A stretch of 64,000 bases of DNA, taken from NCBI GenBank assembly GCA_947648215.1, contig CANSMW010000001.1, positions 79,296-143,295 of the forward strand, read 5' to 3'. The notes under the pieces are model-generated. The model saw nothing but the letters and a program-made list of their open reading frames with translations, was not told where the DNA came from and made no database searches. Positions 18,517 through 26,668 of the stretch are shown here, one piece after another. Numbering within the stretch: position 1 is the first letter of the stretch; each line of letters starts with the position of its first letter. The DNA comes from an uncultured Clostridium sp. Its GTDB lineage: Bacteria; Bacillota; Clostridia; TANB77; CAG-508. Position numbers and translations under genes: made by a program.

Positions 18517-19210
18517 ATTTCATATAAATCCCCAATAGCGAAACTACCACATAAACTACATAGAAAATTGCTTCGATTGCTACGAATTTTTTGAAGAATT
18601 TTGAGTTTTGTTCTTCTCCAATAACCGATTTCATAGCAAAATAGGTTAGTACTACACTAATGACATTGCAAAGTGATGCAAATGGGCTGGTTATTTTTCC
18701 TATGTTACTATCCATAATGGTTAGTAAGGATACGGCTGCTCCTATGATTACTGGAATTTTCGCGGTTACAATTGCTGTTATGGTGGTTATTAATGATTTT
18801 TTGTTTTCTTTGTTCATCATATACACAATTCCAGAAAGTACAATAACCCCTACAAGTGGTGCAATTACTGCCTTGATAAAGCTTAAGATTTGTTCAAATG
18901 CAAATCGAAATGTAAAGGTTCTTCCTATATAATAGGTTCCAAATATTTTACTTACAAAAATAATGACCATCCATACAATCATGAAAATAATGGCTGTTTT
19001 AAAGTGTTTGTTGGTAGTATCGTTTACAATTTGTTTTATTGTTCCAAATGGGTCTTTTACCATTGAACTAACAAAACCAGTTGCCTCTTTGGCATCGTTT
19101 TTAATATCTACATTTTTAATGGTTTCTTTTACTTGATTTACGGTATCTACTGTTTCTTTTTTGATTTCTTCTGTATTCACGTTTTGCTCTGTATTTTTAT
19201 TTTCTTCCAT
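18515..19210 (-). CDS. YIP1-like multispanning membrane protein
   Basis: 231 residues: a charged, soluble N-terminus of ~65 residues (repeated E/K/N and VKETIKNVDIKND), then five hydrophobic segments from ~72 to the end. The arrangement resembles bacterial Yip1/DUF-type membrane proteins, but no catalytic motif is visible. It stands between argS and pfkA with repeats on both sides, so it is probably transcribed alone. Function unknown. Confidence 0.6.
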   Translation of the reverse strand: MEENKNTEQNVNTEEIKKETVDTVNQVKETIKNVDIKNDAKEATGFVSSMVKDPFGTIKQIVNDTTNKHFKTAIIFMIVWMVIIFVSKIFGTYYIGRTFTFRFAFEQILSFIKAVIAPLVGVIVLSGIVYMMNKENKKSLITTITAIVTAKIPVIIGAAVSLLTIMDSNIGKITSPFASLCNVISVVLTYFAMKSVIGEEQNSKFFKKFVAIEAIFYVVYVVVSLLGIYMK

Positions 19211-19278
19211 CCTCTTTACTCCTCTTTCTTTTTTCTATTTATATTCATTACTACTCTTATCTATACTTATTTTAGCGA

Positions 19279-19328
19279 AAAGGTCCCTTTACTTAAGGGG
19301 GCTGTCACTATAGGTGACTGGGGGTTCT
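19279..19328 (+). repeat. Dispersed ~50-bp palindromic repeat, copy 2
   Basis: Same layout as copy 1 with GTCACTATAGGTGAC as the second palindrome. It lies between the membrane protein gene's start and the end of pfkA. Confidence 0.85.
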
Positions 19329-19346
19329 TACCTCTTGTTTATCCTT

Positions 19347-20483
19347 CTATTCGCCAAGTGAAATGCCAAGACTTTTTGCCGTTTTAATTAAATCATCGTC
19401 CATTTCAATTTTTCGAATATTGCTTTCCTTGGTATTTCCTGATGCAGCACCAATTTCTTTGTTATTACCAACAACATCTTCTAAGGAAACATAGCCCATT
19501 TTACCATCTCGGTAATTAACAAGTACATTAAAGTTTTCTCTCATAGCAAGTCTCATCGCTTTTACTCCATATTTGCTAGATAACACACGGTCATAACATG
19601 TTGGAGTTCCTCCTCTTTGTACATATCCTAAAACGGTATTTCTAGAAGTAAGTCCAGTTAACTCTTCTAAGTCATTTGCTACTTTTTCACCAATTCCCCC
19701 TAGACGAATATTATCCAGTCCTTTTCCATCATCTAATTGTTTCTTTACGATGATTTCACCATCCTTTGGTTTTGCTCCTTCTGAAACAACAATAATACTA
19801 AAATCTTTTCCTTCTTTTCTTCTTTGGTTTACTTTTTCGGCAACTTTATGAATATCATATGGAATTTCTGGAATTAAGCACGCATCTGCTCCTCCTGCAA
19901 TTGCAGATTCTAAGGCAATCCATCCTGCATAACGTCCCATTACTTCTAACACCATAATTCTATGGTGAGATTCTGCGGTTGTGTGTAAACGGTCTAGTGC
20001 TTCTGTTGCAACCGATACGGCTGTATTATACCCAAAGGTAATGTCAGTATGAGCAACATCGTTATCGATGGTTTTTGGAACACCAATCACATTCACTCCT
20101 CGTAAAGAAAAGTCTCTTGCTGATTTTTGAGTACCATCTCCACCTAATGTGAAAATACAGTCAAATCCTGCTTCTTTAATATTTTCTACACATTTTCCAG
20201 ACATATCTTTGTATACAGTTTGTCCATTCTCTTCTACCTTCAAATTAAATACATTCGTACTATTAGAAGTTCCTATAATGGTTCCACCACGATGAAGAAG
20301 TCCTGAAGCATTCCCTTTTGATTCTAATTTTACATAGTCATTATTTAGCAATCCCTTATATCCTTCAATATAACCATAGCATTCAATTCCATTGGTTTCT
20401 GCTGTTTTTACAATGGCACGAATGACTGCATTTAGTCCTGGTGCATCTCCACCATTTGTTAAAATTGCTACTTTTTTTATCAT
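19347..20483 (-). CDS. pfkA: 6-phosphofructokinase
   Basis: 378 residues. It begins MIKKVAILTNGGDAPGLNAV, has the sugar/phosphoryl-binding GGDGTQKSA (~107-115) and PKTIDNDV (~136-143), then MGRYAGWIAL and GYVQRGGTP. It phosphorylates fructose 6-phosphate in glycolysis. The GGDG form (Gly where PPi enzymes have Asp) argues for ATP as donor, while Lys in PKTIDND is the residue seen in PPi-dependent and group III enzymes; this mixed set is known for some ATP-dependent members. At ~380 residues it is longer than the 320-residue E. coli PfkA type. Confidence 0.93.
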   Translation of the reverse strand: MIKKVAILTNGGDAPGLNAVIRAIVKTAETNGIECYGYIEGYKGLLNNDYVKLESKGNASGLLHRGGTIIGTSNSTNVFNLKVEENGQTVYKDMSGKCVENIKEAGFDCIFTLGGDGTQKSARDFSLRGVNVIGVPKTIDNDVAHTDITFGYNTAVSVATEALDRLHTTAESHHRIMVLEVMGRYAGWIALESAIAGGADACLIPEIPYDIHKVAEKVNQRRKEGKDFSIIVVSEGAKPKDGEIIVKKQLDDGKGLDNIRLGGIGEKVANDLEELTGLTSRNTVLGYVQRGGTPTCYDRVLSSKYGVKAMRLAMRENFNVLVNYRDGKMGYVSLEDVVGNNKEIGAASGNTKESNIRKIEMDDDLIKTAKSLGISLGE

Positions 20484-20570
20484 ATTTCCATCTCCTATCT
20501 AATTGTTTAACAGTATTATTATATCAATAATCGAAATATTTACAAGAGATTTTTAACACTTTTTCGAAAA

Positions 20571-20924
20571 TTATAGATTATCAATCCCACCTTCGATTTC
20601 AAATAAGTTTTGATATCCCATTTTTCTTAGTAAATTAACCGCTTTTTTGCTTCTTGCCCCACTTTGGCAATATACAATTATGGTTTGTTCTTTATTTACG
20701 GTTATTTTTGAAATAGCACTTGCTAATTCGTAAGTTGGTATACAAATTGCTCCTTCTAAATGATATTCATCATATTCTTGTTTGCTTCGTACATCAAGAA
20801 GTATCGCACATGCGTCTTTTTTCATTTTATCTCGTGCTTCTACATACAAAATTTGATTATCTCCTCGAAACCTGTATCTTGAAAATATTTTTCCAATTCC
20901 TTTTGTAATTTGTTTCATTTTCAT
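20571..20924 (-). CDS. Rhodanese-like sulfurtransferase domain protein
   Basis: 117 residues forming one rhodanese domain: ILLDVRSKQEYDEYHLEGAI (~42-61) and the active-site loop YCQSGARSKKAVNLL (~84-98) with the catalytic Cys. Small single-domain proteins like this move sulfane sulfur or reduce small substrates; the natural partner is unknown. It lies 88 nt upstream of pfkA and may be cotranscribed. Confidence 0.88.
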   Translation of the reverse strand: MKMKQITKGIGKIFSRYRFRGDNQILYVEARDKMKKDACAILLDVRSKQEYDEYHLEGAICIPTYELASAISKITVNKEQTIIVYCQSGARSKKAVNLLRKMGYQNLFEIEGGIDNL

Positions 20925-21180
20925 TTCTCTCCCTTTTTTCGTTGTCTTTCTTTTTTACATTATATTCTAGTTGTCTTCATTTTGACATATATCTGTCATT
21001 TATTTATTTGTATATTTTGTCGTTTTTTCTTAGTTTTATGTAGTAACAAGGCTTTTTACCAGTTTATATTACAAAAATTTTACACTTTTATGTTCCTTAT
21101 GTTTCATTTTTATTTCAAAATTTCAACCTTATGTTTCCTATCTTGTTTACGATTTTATGTTTTTTTTGCCTTTTTTTTCG

Positions 21181-21247
21181 TGTGGATAATGTGGATAAGT
21201 GTGTGAATAACTATTTCAAGCCACTTTTTGGTCACAATTTATTCACA
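21181..21247. promoter_or_regulatory. Cluster of four DnaA boxes
   Basis: Two exact boxes, TGTGGATAA at 21181-21189 and 21190-21198, are directly adjacent; TGTGAATAA (one mismatch) follows at 21202-21210, and TTATTCACA in opposite orientation at 21239-21247. TTATCCACA is the bacterial consensus DnaA-binding site. The surrounding sequence is very AT-rich. No dnaA or dnaN gene is nearby. Confidence 0.7.
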
Positions 21248-21344
21248 ATTATTTTTCTAAATTATGTTTTCCTTTTTATTTTTACATTTTCTTTTGCATT
21301 ATGTGTACCGAACTTCGATTTTATGCTATCTCACAAAAAGCCAG

Positions 21345-21369
21345 AAAAAACGCCTTATCAGCGTTTTTT
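21345..21369 (-). terminator. Second hairpin downstream of rpe
   Basis: AAAAAACGC / GCGTTTTTT stem with a 7-nt loop, about 90 nt beyond the rpe stop. It could work in both directions. Confidence 0.55.
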
Positions 21370-21431
21370 CTTATCTATTTATTTTAGCTTTATCACACTT
21401 TTGCAATTAGTCTTATCAAATGAAAAGAACA

Positions 21432-21450
21432 GGCAGATCTAAAATCTGCC
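21432..21450 (-). terminator. Terminator of the rsgA-rpe unit
   Basis: GGCAGAT / ATCTGCC stem with a 5-nt loop, 10 nt after the rpe stop codon, followed on the minus strand by TGTTCTTTTC. Confidence 0.7.
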
Positions 21451-21459
21451 CTTGCAATT

Positions 21460-22119
21460 TTAGATTTGTTTTAATTTTTTCATTATCTCCACATAATCCT
21501 CGCTTTTGATAATAGCACTGCCCACAACTGCAATATCTACACCTGCTTTTGTTACACTTGGCATGGTTTCTAAATTAATGCCACCATCTGCTTCTATGTC
21601 AAAATCTAGACTTTTTTCTTCTCGGTAGGTATGTAGTTTTTTTATTTTTTGTAACGTTTCTGGTATTAGGCTTTGTCCTCCTTTTCCTGGTTCTACTGTC
21701 ATAATTAATACCATATGTACAAATGGCAAAAATTCATAAATGTCTTCTACTGGTGTTTCTGGTTTTATAGAAATTCCTACCTTTACTCCATTTTCTTTTA
21801 TTTTTTTGATGCATTCTTCTACTTTGTTTCTATTTTTGCAGGCTTCATAATGAAAGGTAATGCGGTTTGGTGAAAATGGAAGATAATTTTCAATATGTTC
21901 CTCTAGCTCTTGTACCATAAGGTGTACATCAATTGGAATATTGCTTACTTGTTTTATTTGCGTGGTATACTCTAACATCCTTTTGGTGGTATCTGCTTCT
22001 ACAAACTTTCCGTCCATAACATCTATGTGATAATAATCTGTATGTGCTACCTCTAAATCATATATTTTTTTTATCGATTCTTCTTTTACCGATAATAGTG
22101 AAGTTGAAATTTCTACCAT
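21460..22119 (-). CDS. rpe: Ribulose-phosphate 3-epimerase
   Basis: 219-residue TIM-barrel enzyme that interconverts ribulose 5-phosphate and xylulose 5-phosphate. Diagnostic segments are YYHIDVMDGKFVEADT (catalytic Asp and metal His), PIDVHLMVQ, a MTVEPGKGGQSLIPET phosphate loop and FDIEADGGI with the second catalytic Asp. Its start overlaps the end of rsgA by 7 nt, giving translational coupling. Length is normal. With rpiA at 53017-53712 it supports a non-oxidative pentose phosphate pathway. Confidence 0.94.
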   Translation of the reverse strand: MVEISTSLLSVKEESIKKIYDLEVAHTDYYHIDVMDGKFVEADTTKRMLEYTTQIKQVSNIPIDVHLMVQELEEHIENYLPFSPNRITFHYEACKNRNKVEECIKKIKENGVKVGISIKPETPVEDIYEFLPFVHMVLIMTVEPGKGGQSLIPETLQKIKKLHTYREEKSLDFDIEADGGINLETMPSVTKAGVDIAVVGSAIIKSEDYVEIMKKLKQI

Positions 22120-22994
22120 TTGTGTTCCTCCTTATCTTTTAAATCTTCATAGATTTTAATATAATTTTCGTATCTTGGTTTAGCAATTCTTCCTTCTTCT
22201 AGTGCTTGTTTAATTCCACATTCTTTTTCTTTAATATGAGTACAACCCACATATTTGCAATTTTTCTCAGCTTCTTTGAATTCTTTAAAATATTGGTATA
22301 ATTCCTTGCTTTCAATCTCATAAATATCAAAAGTAGAAAATCCTGGCGTATCTGCTATGTAAGTATTCTCGTTTAAACTATATAATTGTACTGCTGTTGT
22401 TGTATTTTTTCCCTTTTTATTTTTGTTACTAACAATTCCCTCTTTGGTCAAATTTTCTTCAAAAATGGCATTTAGTAAGGTGGATTTTCCTACACCAGAG
22501 TTTCCAGAAAAAGCACTTACTTCACTTTTTAACACTTCTCTTACTTCTTTAATTCCTTCCTGCTTATTGGCACAGGTTATGATAACAGGATAACCTAATT
22601 TTGTATAAATCTTCTGAATCCATTGTATTTCTTCTTGTTTTCCTAAGTCTTGCTTATTTAACACAATCACACATGGAATTTTCATAAATTCCGCAAAAGC
22701 CAATTGCTTATCTAATAGCAATAAATCTGGTTTTGGCATTTTCATGGATACTACAAAAATAAGCTTCGTAACATTTGCAATTTTGGGTCTTTTCATATAA
22801 GTACGCCTTGGCAAAATTTTCGTAATCACTGCCTCTTTTTTCTCTTCATGAATTGTCTCAATCTCTACCATATCTCCTACCACAGGCACAATATCTTCTA
22901 TTTTAAACTTTCCACGTGCAACTGCCTCATACAATCCATTTTGGCATTCAATCCAATACGTATTGGAAATATTGTTAACAATTCTCCCTTGCAT
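22113..22994 (-). CDS. rsgA: Ribosome small-subunit biogenesis GTPase RsgA
   Basis: 293 residues: N-terminal OB fold (to ~65), circularly permuted GTPase domain with VLNKQDL (G4), SGNSGVGKSTLLNAI (G1) and ADTPGFSTFD (G3), and a C-terminal zinc knuckle with CKYVGCTHIKEKECGIK. It checks late 30S subunit maturation. The gene stands between rpe and the PBECR4-like gene; the order prkC-rsgA-rpe is usual in Firmicutes, here interrupted by an inserted gene and element. Confidence 0.94.
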   Translation of the reverse strand: MQGRIVNNISNTYWIECQNGLYEAVARGKFKIEDIVPVVGDMVEIETIHEEKKEAVITKILPRRTYMKRPKIANVTKLIFVVSMKMPKPDLLLLDKQLAFAEFMKIPCVIVLNKQDLGKQEEIQWIQKIYTKLGYPVIITCANKQEGIKEVREVLKSEVSAFSGNSGVGKSTLLNAIFEENLTKEGIVSNKNKKGKNTTTAVQLYSLNENTYIADTPGFSTFDIYEIESKELYQYFKEFKEAEKNCKYVGCTHIKEKECGIKQALEEGRIAKPRYENYIKIYEDLKDKEEHKW

Positions 22995-23025
22995 TACCTC
23001 TCCTTTTTATTCTTTCTTTTACCTA

Positions 23026-23679
23026 TTATATATCATTCCCATCTTTAACGCAATAGCCAAATTTCTCTCTTTTTTCTTCTACTATCTTGTCCATTATTTC
23101 TTTGGTATAATATATGTCTTCTCGGTATTGTGAATTAATATATGTAATTTCATTATAATATTTTTCTTGGATTTTTTTGGAAAGAATACAAATTATTTTT
23201 CTATGATTATAAGTAATATTTCTAATATCTTCTTTCAGACTTGTATTACAAATATAATAATTATTTTTAGGGATAAAACCTAAACATGAATTAACATTTC
23301 CTATCAATTTATTCGAATATAAAAAAATTTTATTTCCATCATAATCGCCTATCATTTTTGCATTTTTATGAATGTTCATAAGCATTGCTAATACTGACAT
23401 TTTTTTAATTGTATTACCATCTTTTCTATAACAAAACATTTTTTCTTCTACACGATTTTTTAAACATTGGTTATAAAACATATTTGCACTTAGTTTTTGG
23501 TTTAATATTGTAATTCCTGTTAAGTGTAAAAAATTTGATTTTGTAAATTTCGTTTCTATATATTTTACTTTCTCATCTTTATATATAAACATAATGTTCT
23601 TATTGGCTAAATTTTTTTCATATAATCTCGCACAATAGCATAGCTCTTTTATTATATTTCTTTTATCAATCTTTATCAC
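23026..23679 (-). CDS. PBECR4-like putative nuclease domain protein
   Basis: 217 residues. The segment FTKSNFLHLTGITILNQKLS (~43-62), the following FYNQCL and GNTIKKMSVLAMLMNI, and a late lysine/glycine-rich IGNVNSCLGF resemble the PBECR4 family (phage-associated Barnase/EndoU/colicin/RelE-like nucleases). This is recognition from memory and not certain. The gene separates prkC from rsgA-rpe, a place normally free of insertions, and lies beside a TIR-bounded element, so recent acquisition is likely. No antitoxin partner is seen. Confidence 0.5.
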   Translation of the reverse strand: MIKIDKRNIIKELCYCARLYEKNLANKNIMFIYKDEKVKYIETKFTKSNFLHLTGITILNQKLSANMFYNQCLKNRVEEKMFCYRKDGNTIKKMSVLAMLMNIHKNAKMIGDYDGNKIFLYSNKLIGNVNSCLGFIPKNNYYICNTSLKEDIRNITYNHRKIICILSKKIQEKYYNEITYINSQYREDIYYTKEIMDKIVEEKREKFGYCVKDGNDI

Positions 23680-23698
23680 CTTCCTATTATTTTTCTAT

Positions 23699-23898
23699 CT
23701 ATAAAGAGAAGTAGCATTGCTAAATGCAATGCTCATTTCTCTTCTATTGCTGATTTTTTGGTTGTCCGCCAACCGTAAGCCCACAAGTCTTACTTTTATT
23801 TCGGATTTTTCCGTTGTCCGCCAACCGTAAGCCCACAAGTCTTACTTTTATTTCGGATTATCGTGTCAGCACACTGAGATTTTAAAATCTCTTTATAG
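23699..23898. mobile_element. 200-bp MITE-like element with 11-bp terminal inverted repeats
   Basis: CTATAAAGAGA at 23699-23709 and its exact complement TCTCTTTATAG at 23888-23898 bound 200 bp, flanked on both sides by TAT (possible target duplication). Inside are a hairpin AGCATTGC/GCAATGCT, a tandem pair of 47-nt repeats (23761-23807, 23813-23859) and the palindrome GAGATTTTAAAATCTC. There is no coding capacity. It could equally be a structured RNA or a composite terminator after prkC. Confidence 0.55.
23761..23859. repeat. Tandem pair of identical 47-nt structured repeats
   Basis: Two exact copies with a 52-nt period. On the minus strand each can fold with TCCG pairing CGGA around an inner GTAAG/CTTAC stem and GG-rich loop. 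Confidence 0.75.
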
Positions 23899-23937
23899 TA
23901 TATTCATTATACTATAGTTTATTTATAAAATCAAGTT

Positions 23938-25905
23938 TTATTGAAACGTATACGCTGTTTCTTTTGTTAAATCTAATGTATGGGTTCTTTTGGTTGTACC
24001 TTTTTCATCTGTTATTTCAATTTCAATTAATACACTTCCTGTTCCTGTTACTTGTTGTTTAATTGTTTTATTTTTGTCTACACTAGGGTCTTCGCTTACG
24101 CTCTTTCCATCTACTTTTATCACAACTTTTGCTGTTTTCTTTACTTCTCCTACTGTATTGGTGTCAGTTGGTTCTTTATATCCTCCTGTTATGGATTTTA
24201 AATCGATGGTAATGGTTGCTGTTTTATTTTCAATTATTTTATTTACTGTAATCACTACGGTTGTTTCCACATCTACGGTTTTTCCGCTTTCGATGCTTTG
24301 TTTTAGTACTTTTCCAGTTTCGTTTGATTTATTTTCTTCATATAGTACTTCTACTTTTAATTTGGCATCGGTTAATAGTCTTTTTGCCTCTGCTTCGGTT
24401 TTTCCTAGTACATTTGGTACATCTACTTGTTCAATTCCTGTTCCAATGCTTACATGGATTTTGATGGTTTCTCCTGCATTTACTTGCTTATTGGCTTCGG
24501 TTTCTTGGCTTATCACATAGCCTTCTTCTACGGTTTTACTGGTTTCTTCTACTACTTCATATAGTAAATTTGCCTCTTGTAAGGCTGTAATTGCTTCTTC
24601 TTTGGTCTTTCCTACCACTTTTGGTACAATGGTTAAATCTTGTCCTTTACTAATGACAACTTTTATTTCTGATTTTTCTTTTACTTTAAAGTTTTCCATA
24701 TAGCTTGGGTCTTGGCTAATAATACTTCCTTCTGGTATTTCTGGGCTAAATTGTGGTTCTAGCTCTACCCAAACCAATTTTGCATCTTCCACTTTTTTCT
24801 TAGCCTCTTCCTTGGTAAGTCCTGCTAAGTTTGGAAGGTCTACTTCTTTTACCTGTGTTAATTTTAGCCCACCATACGTAATTCCTAGGGTTAGGAAAAA
24901 TAACAAAAATGCTCCTATGGTAAAAGATAATACTTTATGTTTTTTAATAAAACTTTCTTTCTTTTTATTTTGACCCTTTTTTTCTGGATTTTCTTTACTG
25001 ATTTCCTCATCATACATGGTTGGTATTTTTTGCGTTGGAAAATCCCCTTCCATATCTTTCATAAACACAAAATTTCCATCTGGATTTTTTAAAGACATGT
25101 TTAAATCTTTTAGCATTTCAGAGGCACTTTGATAACGTAAATTCGCATCTTTTTGCATTGCTTTTATTACAATTTTATTCACAGAGCTTGGTATGGTAGG
25201 GTTTAATACTATGGGCTGTGTTGCTTGTTGTTGCATATGCATTAATGCAATGGATACTGGAGTATCGGCATCAAATGGCACTTTTCCTGTTAGCATTTCA
25301 TACATAACCACTCCTAATGAATACAAGTCCGATTTTGCATCGGTAAATCCACCTCTTGCATGTTCTGGTGAAAAATAGTGTACCGAACCAATGGTAGTAC
25401 CAAAGGCGGTAATTGTAGAATTGGATACCGCTTTGGCAATTCCAAAATCGGTTACTTTGGCAATTCCTTCTTCAGTAATGATGATGTTATGTGGTTTTAT
25501 ATCTCTATGAACAATATTATTTTTATGAGCTGTTTCTAAGGCAGACGCAATTTGAATGGCAACATTTACCGACCATTTCCAAGAAAGCTTTCCTTCTAAA
25601 CTAATCACTTCTTTAAGGGTTTTTCCTTGAATTAATTCCATCACAATATAATATAGGTTTCCTTCGTTTCCTACATCATATACTCCTACAATATTAGGAT
25701 GATTTAAGCTTGCTACCGCTTGAGCTTCTGAACGAAATCGTTTAATGAATTCCTCATCTGTTGTAAATTCATCTTTTAAAATTTTTACTGCCACAAAACG
25801 GTTTAGTATATGGTCCTTTGCTCTATATACTGTGGCCATTCCACCATTTCCTACATTTTCAATAATTTCATATCGATTTGCAATTAATCTACCTTCTAAG
25901 TTCAT
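23938..25905 (-). CDS. prkC: PASTA-domain Ser/Thr protein kinase
   Basis: 655 residues. Kinase domain ~10-270 with GNGGMATVYRAKD (P-loop), VKILKDE, HRDIKPHNIIIT (catalytic loop) and TDFGIA (DFG). A basic juxtamembrane part precedes one membrane helix (~330-350), then three extracellular PASTA repeats (~355-560, each with PN/PKVVG...A...L pattern) and an unusual ~95-residue C-terminal domain. PASTA kinases sense muropeptides or lipid II and phosphorylate cell-wall and division proteins. It lies 19 nt after stp, its cognate phosphatase. Confidence 0.95.
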   Translation of the reverse strand: MNLEGRLIANRYEIIENVGNGGMATVYRAKDHILNRFVAVKILKDEFTTDEEFIKRFRSEAQAVASLNHPNIVGVYDVGNEGNLYYIVMELIQGKTLKEVISLEGKLSWKWSVNVAIQIASALETAHKNNIVHRDIKPHNIIITEEGIAKVTDFGIAKAVSNSTITAFGTTIGSVHYFSPEHARGGFTDAKSDLYSLGVVMYEMLTGKVPFDADTPVSIALMHMQQQATQPIVLNPTIPSSVNKIVIKAMQKDANLRYQSASEMLKDLNMSLKNPDGNFVFMKDMEGDFPTQKIPTMYDEEISKENPEKKGQNKKKESFIKKHKVLSFTIGAFLLFFLTLGITYGGLKLTQVKEVDLPNLAGLTKEEAKKKVEDAKLVWVELEPQFSPEIPEGSIISQDPSYMENFKVKEKSEIKVVISKGQDLTIVPKVVGKTKEEAITALQEANLLYEVVEETSKTVEEGYVISQETEANKQVNAGETIKIHVSIGTGIEQVDVPNVLGKTEAEAKRLLTDAKLKVEVLYEENKSNETGKVLKQSIESGKTVDVETTVVITVNKIIENKTATITIDLKSITGGYKEPTDTNTVGEVKKTAKVVIKVDGKSVSEDPSVDKNKTIKQQVTGTGSVLIEIEITDEKGTTKRTHTLDLTKETAYTFQ

Positions 25906-25924
25906 TTTTCATCTCTCCTATATT

Positions 25925-26659
25925 TTAATCGTTTTGAAGTATGACAACCGTAATGTTATCATATCCACCCATTTCATTTGCTCTTTTTATTAACTGTTCA
26001 CAACTCGTTTGTACATCTTTTTTTACATACTCATAAATTTCTTGTTCTGTTACCATATTGGTTAAACCATCGGAACACATAAGAAGCACATCTTCTTTTA
26101 TAAATCCTTTTACCATAACATCTGGTTCTACATATGGTGTACATCCCACTGCTTTCATTAACATATTTTTCTTTGGGTGGTGCTCGGCTTCTTCTTTGGT
26201 AATGGTTCCGTCTTTTACTAATTCCTCCACATAACTATGGTCTTTGGTTAGTTTTCTTATAAATTCTTTACGAATTCGATAAATTCGGCTATCTCCAATA
26301 TGTCCAATAAATGCCTTATTATTATATATTAAGCAAATCTCTAAAGTAGTACCCATATTTGCTAATTCTACATTTTCTTTTGCTTTTTCATACACTACCA
26401 TGTTGGCATATTCAATACTACTCGCAATCAGTTTTAAAATATTATCGCGATCATGTGGTATGGTTTCAAAATTGGTTTCAATATAACTTTTGGCACTAAG
26501 GGTTGCAAGTTTACTTGCAATTTCTCCTCCGTTATATCCTCCCATTCCATCTGCCAAAATGTAAAGTTGTAGTTTATCCTCTACACTTGGGGTTATATAA
26601 TAAAAATCTTCATTCATTTGCCTTGCTTTACCTAAGTCGGTCTTCGCAAAAACTCTCAT
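25925..26659 (-). CDS. stp: PP2C-type Ser/Thr phosphatase
   Basis: 244 residues with PPM/PP2C metal-binding motifs: TDLGKARQMNEDFYY (~8-22), LADGMGGYNGGE (~36-47), GHIGDSRIY (~115-123), SDGLTN and C-terminal GGYDNITVV. It removes phosphates placed by PrkC. The start codon is fixed by AAGGAGG 5-11 nt upstream. That ribosome binding site sits exactly at the end of rlmN when rlmN is read with the +1 shift, which supports the shifted reading. Confidence 0.95.
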   Translation of the reverse strand: MRVFAKTDLGKARQMNEDFYYITPSVEDKLQLYILADGMGGYNGGEIASKLATLSAKSYIETNFETIPHDRDNILKLIASSIEYANMVVYEKAKENVELANMGTTLEICLIYNNKAFIGHIGDSRIYRIRKEFIRKLTKDHSYVEELVKDGTITKEEAEHHPKKNMLMKAVGCTPYVEPDVMVKGFIKEDVLLMCSDGLTNMVTEQEIYEYVKKDVQTSCEQLIKRANEMGGYDNITVVILQND

Positions 26660-26668
26660 GTTTCCTCC

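Larger units (their letters stand above)
20925..21459. other. 535-nt AT-rich intergenic region
   Basis: I see no gene. The region is mostly poly-pyrimidine/AT sequence on the plus strand. It holds a cluster of DnaA boxes (21181-21247) and two tandem terminator-like hairpins (21345-21369 and 21432-21450) on the side of rpe. The promoter of the rhodanese/pfkA genes must also lie here but no consensus stands out. Confidence 0.6.
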
